Positions 1 to 9,487 of a stretch of DNA of 25,781 bases are shown here, piece by piece (position 1 is the stretch's first letter; every line of letters begins with the position of its first letter). The position numbers were made by a program, and so were the translations under genes. Below the pieces are notes generated by a model that was not told the DNA's origin, searched no databases, and saw only the letters and a list, made by a program, of their open reading frames with translations. The DNA comes from Saccoglossus kowalevskii (taxonomy: Eukaryota > Hemichordata > Enteropneusta > Harrimaniidae): positions 133,567 through 159,347 of the forward strand of contig NW_003133378.1 in NCBI RefSeq assembly GCF_000003605.2, in the 5' to 3' direction.

Positions 1-1257
1 GCAATGAAATTCTAATCAAGCCAGCTAGCGTTATCGTACGGTATCATAAACTCAATAATTATTCATTCAAAATGCCTTTCACACTCACGAGTACCATGGA
101 ACACGAACATGTAACAGAAAAATTAACGTCTTTTGTTTAGAAAAGATTCTGTCAACCAAGAATACATGCGCAAGGCAAGATTTATGAAACGAAACAGAAA
201 ATAATCATGTCATTGTCAGTGCAATGCAGACAGCCTGACCTGTTTTGATTAGTTCGCCCGTTTCTCGTTTGCTGGCCATTTTTTCTAGAGTGTGACACAA
301 ATGGTGAACATGATACTGCCAAATCAATCAAGAACCAGGATACGGCTTGGATACGCTGAAACTTTGTAAATCGTCCTCTTCTCAATTGTAAACTTTATTC
401 CAGTGTTACGCTAAATACATGTACTAAATACTAAACAAGCGCACATATCGTATTCATTTACAGCATCGGATTTTAAAACAATGACTCGTGGAATCACAAA
501 GAAACTGTTAAGTACGTATTTCACACATTACCGAGGACCGCGGTAGAGACCGGTACAGTGGTAGAGACCCCTAATTATAAGCAGTCCGCGGCTCTCCCTG
601 GCATTCTGCGGTACACCGCGGTAATGACCGCGGTGCACCGCTCGTTTGATTTCCTACTCTTCCCTTATTCTAACCATCATCATACTGTCATTTGTGTTAG
701 TGCATACGCTACCTACTAGCAAATGCATTATATAGTGAATTGAAGTTTTTTTGTCATTTGTACACACTGAGAAGTACTATGGTTGGACTGCCATGCATGT
801 TGAGCTTCTTTGATATTGTAGTGTTAGTATTTTATCCACATGCTTTCAAATTTTAGACTAAATTCATACATACTCTACACCATAGCATCAACCTCTTCAA
901 GTAAAAGTGCCAATTGGTCTCACCTTTTCTGACCATACTTTTGTTTTTGGAAGTGCATCTTTATGTCTGTACTCAAAAAATATTTGGCTTTTACTATTTA
1001 GGATAAGCAACATGCATGATGTGCAAACAATTCTGTCTTAATTTCTCAGGAAATTTGGTGTGATTTTAACAAAGGCAAGACTATAATATTAAAAATATTA
1101 ATGTTGCATTTGATTTATTAAGACAGTTTTGCTGAACAATGAGTGATTGCAACTAATCAAAGATGTTCACATGACAACCACAAAATTGTATTGCAGCAGT
1201 ACGATAAAAAATCTGCACAAAAAATGTTTATATTTTTCTGAAATTTTGTTTTTAAAG
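1..1257 (+). other. SF1 upstream intron, 3' part
   Basis: No exon is recognisable here. The stretch ends in a T-rich tract and AAAG at 1254-1257, which is the acceptor of the SF1 exon at 1258. It is AT-rich apart from a GC-rich island at 537-645, listed separately. Short open frames, such as one of 67 codons on the minus strand at 182-385, look like chance. Assignment to the SF1 intron is inferred from the downstream exon. Confidence 0.6.
537..645. repeat. GC-rich island with clustered ACCGCGGT palindromes
   Basis: Three exact copies of the 8-bp palindrome ACCGCGGT lie at 537-544, 615-622 and 627-634, and a further CCGCGG lies at 586-591. The two halves, around GACCGCGGTAGAGACCGG and around the pair at 615-634, are partly complementary and can fold back. 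The surroundings are AT-rich and CpG-poor. This may be a remnant of a small CpG-rich repeat or an intronic regulatory island; the sequence does not decide between them. Confidence 0.55.
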
Positions 1258-1332
1258 GTAATGCCCCGCCATTGATGTCTACAAATTTTGCACCACCATG
1301 GCATCAGTTCTCAGGTACAGAGGTTCCATATG
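1258..1332 (+). CDS. SF1: Splicing factor 1, internal exon of proline-rich tail (partial gene)
   Basis: This 75-bp exon lies between an AAAG acceptor and a strong GTGAGT donor at 1333. It is phase 1 on both sides, so it adds 25 codons without changing frame. It reads N-A-P-P-L-M-S-T-N-F then A-P-P-W-H-Q-F and ends V-P-Y-G, the last Gly being split across the intron. It joins exactly to the exon at 2181. Pro/Trp tracts of the PPW type occur in the C-terminal half of SF1, the branch-point-binding protein of early spliceosome assembly, and bind WW and similar domains. Its symmetrical phase would allow skipping, and human SF1 is known to vary by splicing in this tail. The HH, KH-QUA2 and zinc-knuckle exons lie left of the window. 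Identity rests mainly on the next exon. Confidence 0.75.
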
Positions 1333-2180
1333 GTGAGTATTTAATTTATAATGTTTAAGTACCAGCAGTGTCATAGTGGATGAGGAGTCAATTCTGAGAT
1401 AAAATACAGAATTCATTATTAGTCACTGTTCAAAGTCCGAAATTCCAACTTGGTCTTCATGCATGTGTCCATCCACCAACCGTGCGTTCGTAGTTGATCT
1501 CTCAGCTACCTTTGACCCAGGCTCATAAAACCTTGCACATCTAGTTTGATACATAAACACATGCAATGATTTTGTGATTGGATTCAACGATAGGTCAATG
1601 GCGATCATTTTTGTTCCTAAAAATCACTACAATCAGGTATTATGACATGTCAAGAACCAGACCTTGAGCATGTGTAATCCAATTTACTTCAAACTTGGTG
1701 AAAAGATTAACCATTACTGGAGGTTGATGCATGTTACTTGTAAAGTTTACTTACTAAGACTGGCTGGCTGGCTGGCTCAATCCATCTATCCGGTCACTCG
1801 ATTACTGTAACGCTATATACTTTTTGCATATTCTAAATTTTTTGAAGCTTATAAAATAGGACTGTAAAAAATTTTACTATGCACAAGACTACAAGCTAAA
1901 TTATCTTTGTCTTGAGATTGAATACAAAGTATGTGCTTTGGTCATTTTATGAGTCAGTGATTATGTAAGGAAACTTTTATGCTAATGTGTGCTATACTGT
2001 TGACATTTTTTTTCTTGCTATAAAGGCGATATTTTCTGGTAAACCTTGAAAATGCAATACTTATTTCCCACAATTTGTGTAAATTCAGACCAAGTATTTT
2101 ACGTTATTCCTCAGATCCCAGTGAATAAAGATTATTGTCCTGAAGTCATGTATAAATATCATATTTGTTATTTTTTTCAG
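1333..2180 (+). other. SF1 intron between the two proline-rich exons
   Basis: This 848-bp phase-1 intron runs from GTGAGT to a T-rich tract ending TTTTTTTCAG at 2171-2180. It holds a short TGGC microsatellite at 1761-1777 and a 61-codon antisense open frame at 1423-1608 with no recognisable homology. Confidence 0.8.
1761..1777. repeat. (TGGC)n microsatellite
   Basis: Just over four perfect TGGC units lie inside the SF1 intron. It is a simple tandem repeat. Confidence 0.8.
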
Positions 2181-2491
2181 GTTCTTCACCAACATCAAAT
2201 GCAATGCCTCCACCACCGTGGCAATTACAGGCAGCCCCACCACCACCACCATGGCAGCAACCACCCCCACCACCTGTCCCACAACCTCCTACAATGATGC
2301 CTCCAGGGATGCCACCACCACCAGCGTCACAACCACCTCTTCCCCCAGGACCACCACCACCACCCCCAGTACCTATGATGCCATATGGGCAACCTCCTCC
2401 CCCACCTCCTCCTATGGATTCATCACCACAGGGTATGGGTGCTGTTCCACCACTCCTACCCCCTGCTCCACCACCACCCCCACCAAACTAA
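2181..2491 (+). CDS. SF1: Splicing factor 1, last coding exon: proline-rich C-terminus (partial gene)
   Basis: After a TTTTTTTCAG acceptor, this exon completes the split Gly and encodes 103 further residues before TAA at 2489-2491. The product is very rich in Pro, with PPPPW and PPWQQP elements, MPPGMPPPP, LPPGPPPPPP, YGQPPPPPPPMD, and a final PPAPPPPPPN. Human SF1 ends with the same order of elements (LPPG plus a Pro run, Y plus a Pro run plus MD, then PPAPPPPPP and Asn at the end). That specific C-terminal match identifies the gene. SF1 recognises the intron branch point with U2AF in the nucleus; this tail is the low-complexity protein-interaction region. The final exon lacks the long Gln/Thr stretches of vertebrate SF1. 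Open frames in the other two frames (His-rich and Thr-rich) are shadows of the CCN repeats. Confidence 0.88.
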
Positions 2492-3294
2492 ATTAGAACA
2501 AATGAAATAACTAAATAAGATTGTAATTTCACCTGAACACAATTGCACACCTTGCACAAAATTTTAAACAGGTCTTTGAATGTTTTATGCCGTTGAATTT
2601 TCTTCACCAATGTGTAGACTATCACATCACTGAATGTGAAAGCTGTTATTCAGTGGAACTCCTGCCAGGACACAGAAATCTACGATTAATACAATTTTTG
2701 ATAAATTTATTTCCCCCCTAGTCAATATTGTTCAATTTCTGTGGATTTGATCAAACTTGTTAATTTCCAACCAAGGTTATTTATCAGTCCTGGCGGCATA
2801 GCAAGTCTTGCTTACATTATTTTTATTGCATCAATTCAGAATATTGGAATATAAGCAGAAGTCTTCGTATATTTTCTAAAATACAAGGAATATAGAAGAA
2901 ACAAATTATACAAAAAATAAAAAGATAGACTCAGGACTTTGTATGAACATTTCTGAATATTTATCATGGCTTAACAGATTAATATTTGTATCATTATGAA
3001 GACAAACTAGAAAGTGTGTTTTAACTGTTCCAGATGAGTTTATTCACTGCCTTCGTTTCAATCTTGATACTTACAAACCTCATTGCAATAGTCATTGAGC
3101 CATTTCTACAATTTCATGAATTTCAAATTTATACTTAGTACCGGCAATTTTATGTTACGTTTATACTTTTTTTAATTATATATATCCCCTCTTAATAGAA
3201 TAAGGATTTTAGAATTATCAAATTGAATCTCCTCGGTGGTAGAAAGGAAAAGTTTTTGACTTGAAAAACTATTTAATTTTGTTCGCTACTACCG
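2492..3294 (+). other. SF1 3' untranslated region (probable)
   Basis: AT-rich sequence without coding character follows the SF1 stop. An AATAAA lies at 2916-2921, but no convincing GT-rich element follows closely. The transcript may instead run on to the signal at 3746. Confidence 0.5.
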
Positions 3295-3460
3295 TAAAAT
3301 CTGTATTAGAAGTCGCATCCCTAATAAAAGCCACACCCATTTTTTTGAACAATTGAGAACCAAAAATTCACCGTTTCTCGTATATGTAAATGGTCTAATA
3401 GAAGGCACATTCCCTCTTTTCCATTTTAATAGATGTCTCAATTTCTAATACAGATTTTGC
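3295..3460. mobile_element. MITE-like dispersed repeat, family A, copy 1
   Basis: The element is bounded by a perfect 15-bp terminal inverted repeat, AAAATCTGTATTAGA at 3296-3310 and its complement at 3444-3458. Inside, short CTAATAGAAG-type motifs recur. A second copy lies at 20249-20415 and shares the interior block ACAATTGAGAACCAAAAA plus flanking motifs over about 160 bp. The two copies define the element. No coding capacity is present, so it would be non-autonomous. It sits in the probable SF1 3'UTR. Superfamily unknown. Confidence 0.65.
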
Positions 3461-3745
3461 ATTACCCATATTACCCGGTAGTGTGTACTTGAAGCCTTTC
3501 ACCGCTATTGTCTATTTTGGGTACTCAACACAGAATTTTTTTTTTTCAAAACTGATTTTCACAAAAAAATGTAATTGAAATATGACATTGGATCAAAAGC
3601 AACATATTTTAGGGAATAAATTAGAAACCTTTCTTGTAAGCAAAAAATTTAAAGTGTCTGAAACCTTCAATGTTTAAGTGAAGAATTGCACCTTGATATG
3701 GTAGTTTATCTTGTTGACTTATCTTGTGATAGAACTACTAGATAC

Positions 3746-3751
3746 AATAAA
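3746..3751 (+). terminator. Candidate SF1 polyadenylation signal
   Basis: This is a canonical AATAAA followed within about 20-40 bases by TG- and T-rich sequence, consistent with a cleavage site. Similar signals occur at 2916, so the choice is tentative. Confidence 0.3.
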
Positions 3752-3760
3752 TCAGCTGAC

Positions 3761-6696
3761 TGTTTCCCATGTTCGTTATTTTTTTTAGGTTTACTGTAAA
3801 TATTTTATCAGTTTTCTTTATCAAATCAGTCTTGTTAAAAGGGGCACTTTTATGTAACTTACTTTGGTTGTTGTATAATAAATGTGTGGAGTTAAATACA
3901 GTGTCGATACAAGTCCCTTATACTGTACTTTATTTTCCCTGTAGCAATGTATCAGTGAAAATAAAATCCATTATAAAAAAAAAAAAAACGTTTTTCTATA
4001 TTTTACATTTAACTAGTCTAAAATCATTGAAAATATTTAAAACCAAAACATCTTTTCTGTGAAAATTAATTCCAACTAATATAATGTATTTTACAGTAGC
4101 TTGCTGCTACTGGGTGCTGTATAATTTATAGTAAACTAATTTGATTGAGGGGACGCACAAAATGTTAGTCTTCACTCAAGTCTTGGTAATGCTATGAAAT
4201 TGCAAAATTTTATAGTGAAAACAGTTAACCCATGGCAGTGTTGAACTTGCTGTTCGGGTAATTTTTCAGCCGGTCTGGGAATTTTAAAACTTGCATGGCC
4301 GTTGGTCTGATAATGTTGTTCATGGTCTAGGTCGGTTACAATTTTAAAGTAAATTTTACCAAAAAACATTGAAGTTCAATGTCGTTCTCAGATGATACCA
4401 AAATGGTGAAACGAAGTGCACAACTGTTAAAAATGTTTTGTGTCTGCAGAATATCGAGATTTTCCTAAGAGAAATGACATGTGAAAAAAAGTACAGAGTA
4501 ACCCTATAAATAATATAGATCTCTTGGTTTGAGATGAATATGCCGCCCTGAACACTGATGTCATTTACTAAATAATTTGAATTAGTGTGCCAACTTGGAA
4601 TGGGAACAGAAGTATTTTAAAATAATCTTTAATCAGGGCTGTTGAAATTATTCAAGTTGTCAAACAGTGTATGGACATGGCAATGTGTATACAAGGTTTC
4701 ATTCCTGACAAGCACCATGTTACATTTGCCAACCACTGGTTTTGATGGCTGTAACCAAAACAATGATGGCCAAAATCTATCAAACCTACACTTTTGTAGA
4801 AAAAAAAATGTCTAGACTGTTTGTTTTAGGGGCACATGACATGAAAGAGTAAACTAATATGCGATAAACGACTAACCTGAAAAACTAACATTTTCACTGT
4901 TCGTATTCTTGCTATCAAAAAATACACCAATGTAAAGAACGCTATGAAGCATAAATTTTTTTTTTTTCTAATTACAATGTACCATTTTTGATCATTTCTA
5001 AAATGTAAGTGTTTCTTTACAATTTGTAGTGTCAGTCATGTCCTTTTTTTTCAGACAACGTTTTGAAAGTACAGGAGCACATTTTGTTTTTCTATTGTTA
5101 CATGCATAACTTTTTTTTTTATAAATTTTTTATTTCTTTTTTTAACACAACAAATATTGACAAAACAAACAAAAATGTATGGTACAATATACAGTTCAAA
5201 GGCAAGAAGGCCCAAGTTCAAAGAGAACGTTCAGGTTCAAAACGGGAACACAATCACAGAGCTGCTAATCATATTTTTAGCAATCCAAAATTGTTCAAAA
5301 GTAAAATTGGAGAAAATCTTTTGTTTTAATACACCCAGTCAGTTAGATTAATGGTAAATTATTTGAAACATTGCCATGAAAGGAAGAAACAAATGTGAAA
5401 CATGGATGTAGGTAAGTTTTACCTTCATGATTAAAATAATCATTTTTTTGTCTATAGGTGTTTGTAAATGACAAACTTAGGAGCTAATCTTCATTCACAC
5501 CTACTTGAGCTTCTTGTAGTTGTGCTGTGAATAATAAAATGGGACTTACGTGTGTACTATTATTAAACACAAACACGAGAAAAACGTGCATCTTTTTCGT
5601 AGGAAAAAACATTTTAAGTACATACATAAGTGTATTTAATTTAGAACAAAGAGACCGCAAAAGATTATTCTACTGAAGGCACGGTGTCGTCGCGAGCTCG
5701 TCTGGGCTCTATCAGTTCTTTGTTCAATACACTCAGTTACTTTAGTTTTTAGTAACCGTATTACACTGAACAACTTGGGGGAAATTTTGAAGAAATGTTC
5801 ATTAGGCGGTATCGCCCTCTGTGGTGGTACATTATTTGCAAGGAGAACTCCAATTTTCATTTATTTTTGTGTGGACTTTTGGAAGTTTGTCTAGTTTTCT
5901 CAAGAATTTCCTTGATTTAAAAAAAAATGTACAGCAATCAAATTGACCCCTCCCCAGGTATGAGCATAATACCATCACTGACATGGCTGAATTCAAGGTT
6001 GCGTTCTGTCTGTAGCATAGAATCGATTTTACATTATGCAGTGAGAGCTTGTTCATGAATGGTAGCGCCATCTACGGTTGTACTGCGTCAGTAATTTGTT
6101 AATGGTTGAACTATTTTTATTTGATGATTACTGTGGGTTTTTGTTTTTGTTTTGTTTTTTCATAGCATGTTATTTTATCTACCCAGTAATTATAAGTGCG
6201 CTGTCCCGAGGCGTGCTGTGAGCAGTATCAAACTTCTATCAAAATTGTGCACGCCCTCATGAATAATCAAATGCCAGTAGTACGGGAAGCCATTATCATG
6301 TATTATGTGATATTTTTCATCGAAATAGTCGTCCAACTTTGGACATTGATTAAAAAAATCCCGCAAATTTCCGCAGTGAAATTTAAAGATACATGATAAG
6401 TTTATAACAAGATGTTTTGACGGGGCATTTTTCATCGGTGTTAAGAACTAGCTGCGAACTGTGCAGATGTTGAAAATCGTGCCTTTTGTTGCAATAGATT
6501 TTTCGCTGCATTTTCTATTATTGTTATCTGTTAGAGCATGCGCAGTGCGTCGAGAATCTTCGTGAAGCTTCGAATACAGCCGAAACATGTAAGCCGATTA
6601 ATAACGGTGACATTTGACAGCGTGTTTGCCAAATAATTACAATGTGTACTGAGTAAACAAATCCAAAGCATCATGAAACCTTCTCTTTTCTACCTC
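3761..6696. other. Spacer without recognisable genes
   Basis: AT-rich DNA with many homopolymer runs, including a 13-A run near 3976 and T runs near 4950, 5048 and 5112. A GTTTT-rich tract lies near 6138-6160. Short open frames at 5063-5351 and on the minus strand at 5636-6071 have no recognisable domain and no convincing splice sites. The segment after about 5680 has more CpG than its surroundings, and a near-consensus NRF-1 site, GCATGCGCAG, lies at 6536-6545. No gene can be supported. Confidence 0.6.
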
Positions 6697-6962
6697 CACG
6701 TACAAACTTAGACGTTACCAAGCTTTATTTAGGTATTTTATTAGGTGTTTAGAAGGTACAGAAGAAGCCATGAGCGGTAATTAGTGCTAGTCGCGCCCAG
6801 GTCAAACCTAGCTGCAGTCTGCAGCTAAGGTCAAACCCGGAGTTCAAACCTCATACTTTTCATTATGATTTCCATTAGAAGGGCACATTGGATTGTGGGA
6901 AACGCAATGTTTATCAACACAGATATCGCACATGAACAGCGCGACGACTACCGCCCTTTAAC
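6697..6962. repeat. Dispersed repeat, family B, copy 1 (with internal palindromic insertion)
   Basis: This copy matches the segment at 23365-23550 over four ordered blocks. These are GTACAAACT then TTACCAAGCTTTA, a CATTGGATT(G/A)TGGGAAA block, TGTTTATCAACACA, and GCGACGAC(T/C)ACCGCC. Here about 60 bp are added around 6787-6850. They include GGTCAAACC at 6800-6808 and again at 6829-6837, flanking a perfect palindrome with 9-bp arms (TAGCTGCAG at 6809-6817, complement at 6819-6827). The left part translates to a Y-Q-A-L-x-R-Y-F phrase in both copies, so it may derive from an old coding element. Family unknown. Confidence 0.6.
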
Positions 6963-7579
6963 ATCTCTGGGTTAAAATATTAAATAATAGATACGATCAG
7001 TTTTGAAAAATCCGTATTATTGATCATTCACGTTATATTGTGCAATATTGCCAATATCTTATAATCGGATCTGCCTCGAGCGGCGCACTGGGTATGCCCC
7101 CCACAATAGTCACATGACTGCACCCTCTTCGAGTAATATTTCGTGGACTTTGAGCTGTCGCTACATTCCATACCAATAATTAAGATTGCATCATCATTAA
7201 TGCCGATTTCAAAATGCTAAACTTCAAGTACTGATTGATAATCTAGTTCTACGTATTGCGCGATGTTTATATGTTTTATTTCTATTTATTAGTAGTAACA
7301 CAGTGCCTCTAGGGACTGTGGTAATAGTAATTAACGAAAGTACAATTAACTATATTTTTTGGGAGAGTTTAATTTTGAAATTAAAATGTACACTTGTGAT
7401 GCAAACTTTTTAGTAATATTTCATACAATTCTTTTGCTCGAAATTTGATACATATAAAAAAATACTTATTTGAAAGAGAGAAAGAGAGAAAGCGGTCTGG
7501 TTAATATAAAATGCTAGTTTGAACTGTTTTGTTTTTGTATTTTTCAAAGGTTGATTCAGTATCGTCGCATTGGTTAATC

Positions 7580-7592
7580 GGGTCAAAGGTCA
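7580..7592 (+). promoter_or_regulatory. DR1 nuclear-receptor half-site pair
   Basis: GGGTCA-A-AGGTCA is two direct hexamers spaced by one base, the consensus arrangement for HNF4/RXR/COUP-type receptors. GTTAATC, part of an HNF1 site, lies just upstream at 7573-7579. The match is exact for DR1, but function is inferred only from sequence. Confidence 0.3.
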
Positions 7593-7819
7593 AGCCAGTT
7601 TCGATGATTGCATCATACAGTGTTAATGACCTTTTACGTAAATTGCACACATTTGCCGCGTGTTTTAATCATGTCACTATATATATACATTCTTGCCCAT
7701 GCTACAAGACCGTACTACACCAAAACTTTCGCATGGTGACCATCATATGACGCAAATAAGGCAAGTCCACTGTGTGCTACTTTATCTGATGTTTCATGGT
7801 ACGTATTCAACAACTATTC

Positions 7820-7833
7820 GTTGTCATAGCAAC
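7820..7833. promoter_or_regulatory. RFX X-box-like palindrome
   Basis: GTTGTCATAGCAAC differs at two positions from the symmetrical X-box GTTGCCATGGCAAC bound by RFX factors. The right half, AGCAAC, fits RGYAAC fully. X-boxes are common near promoters of ciliary genes; no such gene is visible nearby. Confidence 0.3.
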
Positions 7834-8024
7834 GAGTTCATTCATACAACGCTTGACAGTTGTTATTGACTTGTTGTGTTCATATTAAATGTGATATTAT
7901 GATATGAGTAGGGTGACATCCAGAATGATCGATAATTATCAATCGATTTTTAGTATTTAACGCTGCTATTTATTGATCAAATAATAATAGTAATTCAAGT
8001 TAATTCATGCAATTTTACGTGAAG

Positions 8025-8120
8025 GCCCATGCGCGCGCATTGGTCACAGACAATGTTAAGCTCCGTCTTGAGCCAATTACTATTGGATATTTGAGTTTGA
8101 ATGTAGCTAATGATTGGTAT
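8025..8120. promoter_or_regulatory. Promoter-like cluster: 12-bp CpG palindrome and four CCAAT boxes
   Basis: ATGCGCGCGCAT at 8029-8040 is a perfect palindrome. CCAAT boxes lie at 8039-8043 (inverted), 8073-8077 (direct), 8082-8086 (inverted) and 8113-8117 (inverted). Spacings of about 31-34 bp between members fit the roughly three-helical-turn spacing of NF-Y promoters. No transcript start can be seen, and the direction is undecided. Confidence 0.35.
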
Positions 8121-8651
8121 TAATTATTTTCATAAATATTTTTGTAGTCGTGTTTCCCTGTCATTTAGTTTACATTATGCTAATATTTGCTTTTCGCTCA
8201 CGAAAATTTTTTCATAACCTTCCCCAGCCCCTCGTTTTTAAATTGACCCTACCCTCATTGAGTATAGTGTGTTATATGTCCTACTTAATTCCCGGCACAG
8301 GCTCGGAGATAACGGTGTACAGCATAACTTTATTATCTTCGTACAGATAATTTTGTTTTTCTGCAACTTTTTTTTTCATTTGTGTTTTAGCGTACTTTGA
8401 GGCGGATTTTAGTCTAAAAACGATAACGCATATAATCCGACCTCTTCCGGACGTGTCACTCGAGGAAAAAAACTTGAAACAATGTTGATCGCACGATGAT
8501 GTCACCTGCAGTCCTCGTGGTGTCATCGTGGACCCGCCTGTGTGCCTCACCGTGTCAGTCAATTGTTGCGCTGGCGCTCGACACTGTTATATATTAATTC
8601 CAACGGGTGACTTTGGGCAAATTTTGGCCTAATTTTTGTGCACAATTAATT
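8121..8651 (+). promoter_or_regulatory. Possible alternative promoter/first exon ending in a strong donor
   Basis: An ETS-like CTTCCGG lies near 8444 and a TATATATT-type box near 8588. The sequence then runs to GTAAGTATG starting at 8652, a strong 5' splice site, without coding character. A non-coding first exon ending at 8651 is possible for the downstream plus-strand gene. This is inference from motifs only. Confidence 0.2.
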
Positions 8652-9304
8652 GTAAGTATGAAATGTTACGGTAAACAAGTTTCAGTTCCAGTCACATTTG
8701 TGCTCTCCGCTTTGTTGTTTTGTTTTGTTTTTGTTTTTGTTTTGCGATTTTTCTTTAGTTCTTTGTGAATTGTATTATTATGTGACAAAAATACAGAATA
8801 ACGTTATTAAAATAATTTGAAAGTAAATCTCACTGCTGTTTGGAAACTTTACTGTAAGCATCGACTAAGCGCCCTTCAAGTTCACATTTGTTACCTCCCC
8901 GAAAGTTATGATTTCGGTAGCGTTGGTTTGTCATTACGGAAAAAGTTATGGACGGATATTATGTACGTGTTTGTCAAAGGCAGAACCCTCTGTACCATAC
9001 TGATAAATAAAATCTTATATAAAGTGCTAGGTGTATGTTTTCCCCAGTCAAGAAATCGAGTAAGGTGGATAAAATTAACGTTAGACATTAATTTTAGTGT
9101 AAGTCACTTTATTTTGTGAATATAAATTATTGTCATTTGGAATTCCCGCTTTCCCAGCTTACAGTAATACTTTCAGAAGCAACGGATCGCAAAAAACAAC
9201 AAACATGTAACTGTTGTTGCTCCAGAGCTCAACGATTCAACTGACGCGAGGAGAATATTGTGATTAGTCAGCAGTAGACGATTGTCAAGAAAATCGCGCA
9301 ATCT

Positions 9305-9481
9305 GATTGGCCGATTAATTTGTATGCAAATATTGTACAGCCGATGATGACATCACTGCTAGCCTGGTTCAACTAGTGGAAGGATGCACAACGGTGTTTT
9401 CCCAATTTTTCTCGATTATAGGTAGAAAAGACTACGCTTTCGCAGATTTTTTTTTTGAAAACAGCTTGTCCGGAGTTTAAA
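9305..9481 (+). promoter_or_regulatory. Candidate promoter and non-coding first exon of the PPDPF-like gene
   Basis: Within 55 bp lie an inverted CCAAT box (GATTGGCC, 9305-9312), a perfect octamer ATGCAAAT (9324-9331) and the palindrome TGATGACATCA (9345-9355), which resembles AP-1/CRE sites. The downstream sequence ends in GTAAGT at 9482-9487, a consensus 5' splice donor. An untranslated exon ending at 9481 could splice to the acceptor at 15859, which lies 21 bases before the start codon. No transcript evidence is available, and the 6.4-kb intron is an assumption. Confidence 0.3.
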
Positions 9482-9487
9482 GTAAGT

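Larger units (their letters stand above)
6963..8020. other. Spacer with isolated regulatory-type motifs
   Basis: No exon is recognisable. The stretch contains a DR1 nuclear-receptor site at 7580-7592 and an X-box-like palindrome at 7820-7833, listed separately, and a short GAGAAA-type purine repeat near 7477-7492. The rest is AT-rich. Confidence 0.5.

Noticed and set aside
1423-1608. 61-codon antisense open frame in the SF1 intron
   Set aside because: No recognisable domain, no promoter or splice context, and a length expected by chance in 25 kb.
2046-2496. His-rich and Thr-rich open frames over the SF1 last exon, plus an antisense Val-rich frame
   Set aside because: They are produced by the CCN/CAC repeats of the polyproline-coding sequence. 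Only the Pro frame continues an upstream exon in phase and matches the SF1 C-terminus.
5063-5351. Open frames of 64-88 codons on the plus strand
   Set aside because: Lys/Asn/Phe-rich composition as expected for AT-rich spacer; no acceptor/donor pair or homology.
5636-6071. Two overlapping minus-strand open frames as a possible gene
   Set aside because: No family recognised, frames disagree, and no splice signals link them. Slightly raised CpG alone is not enough.
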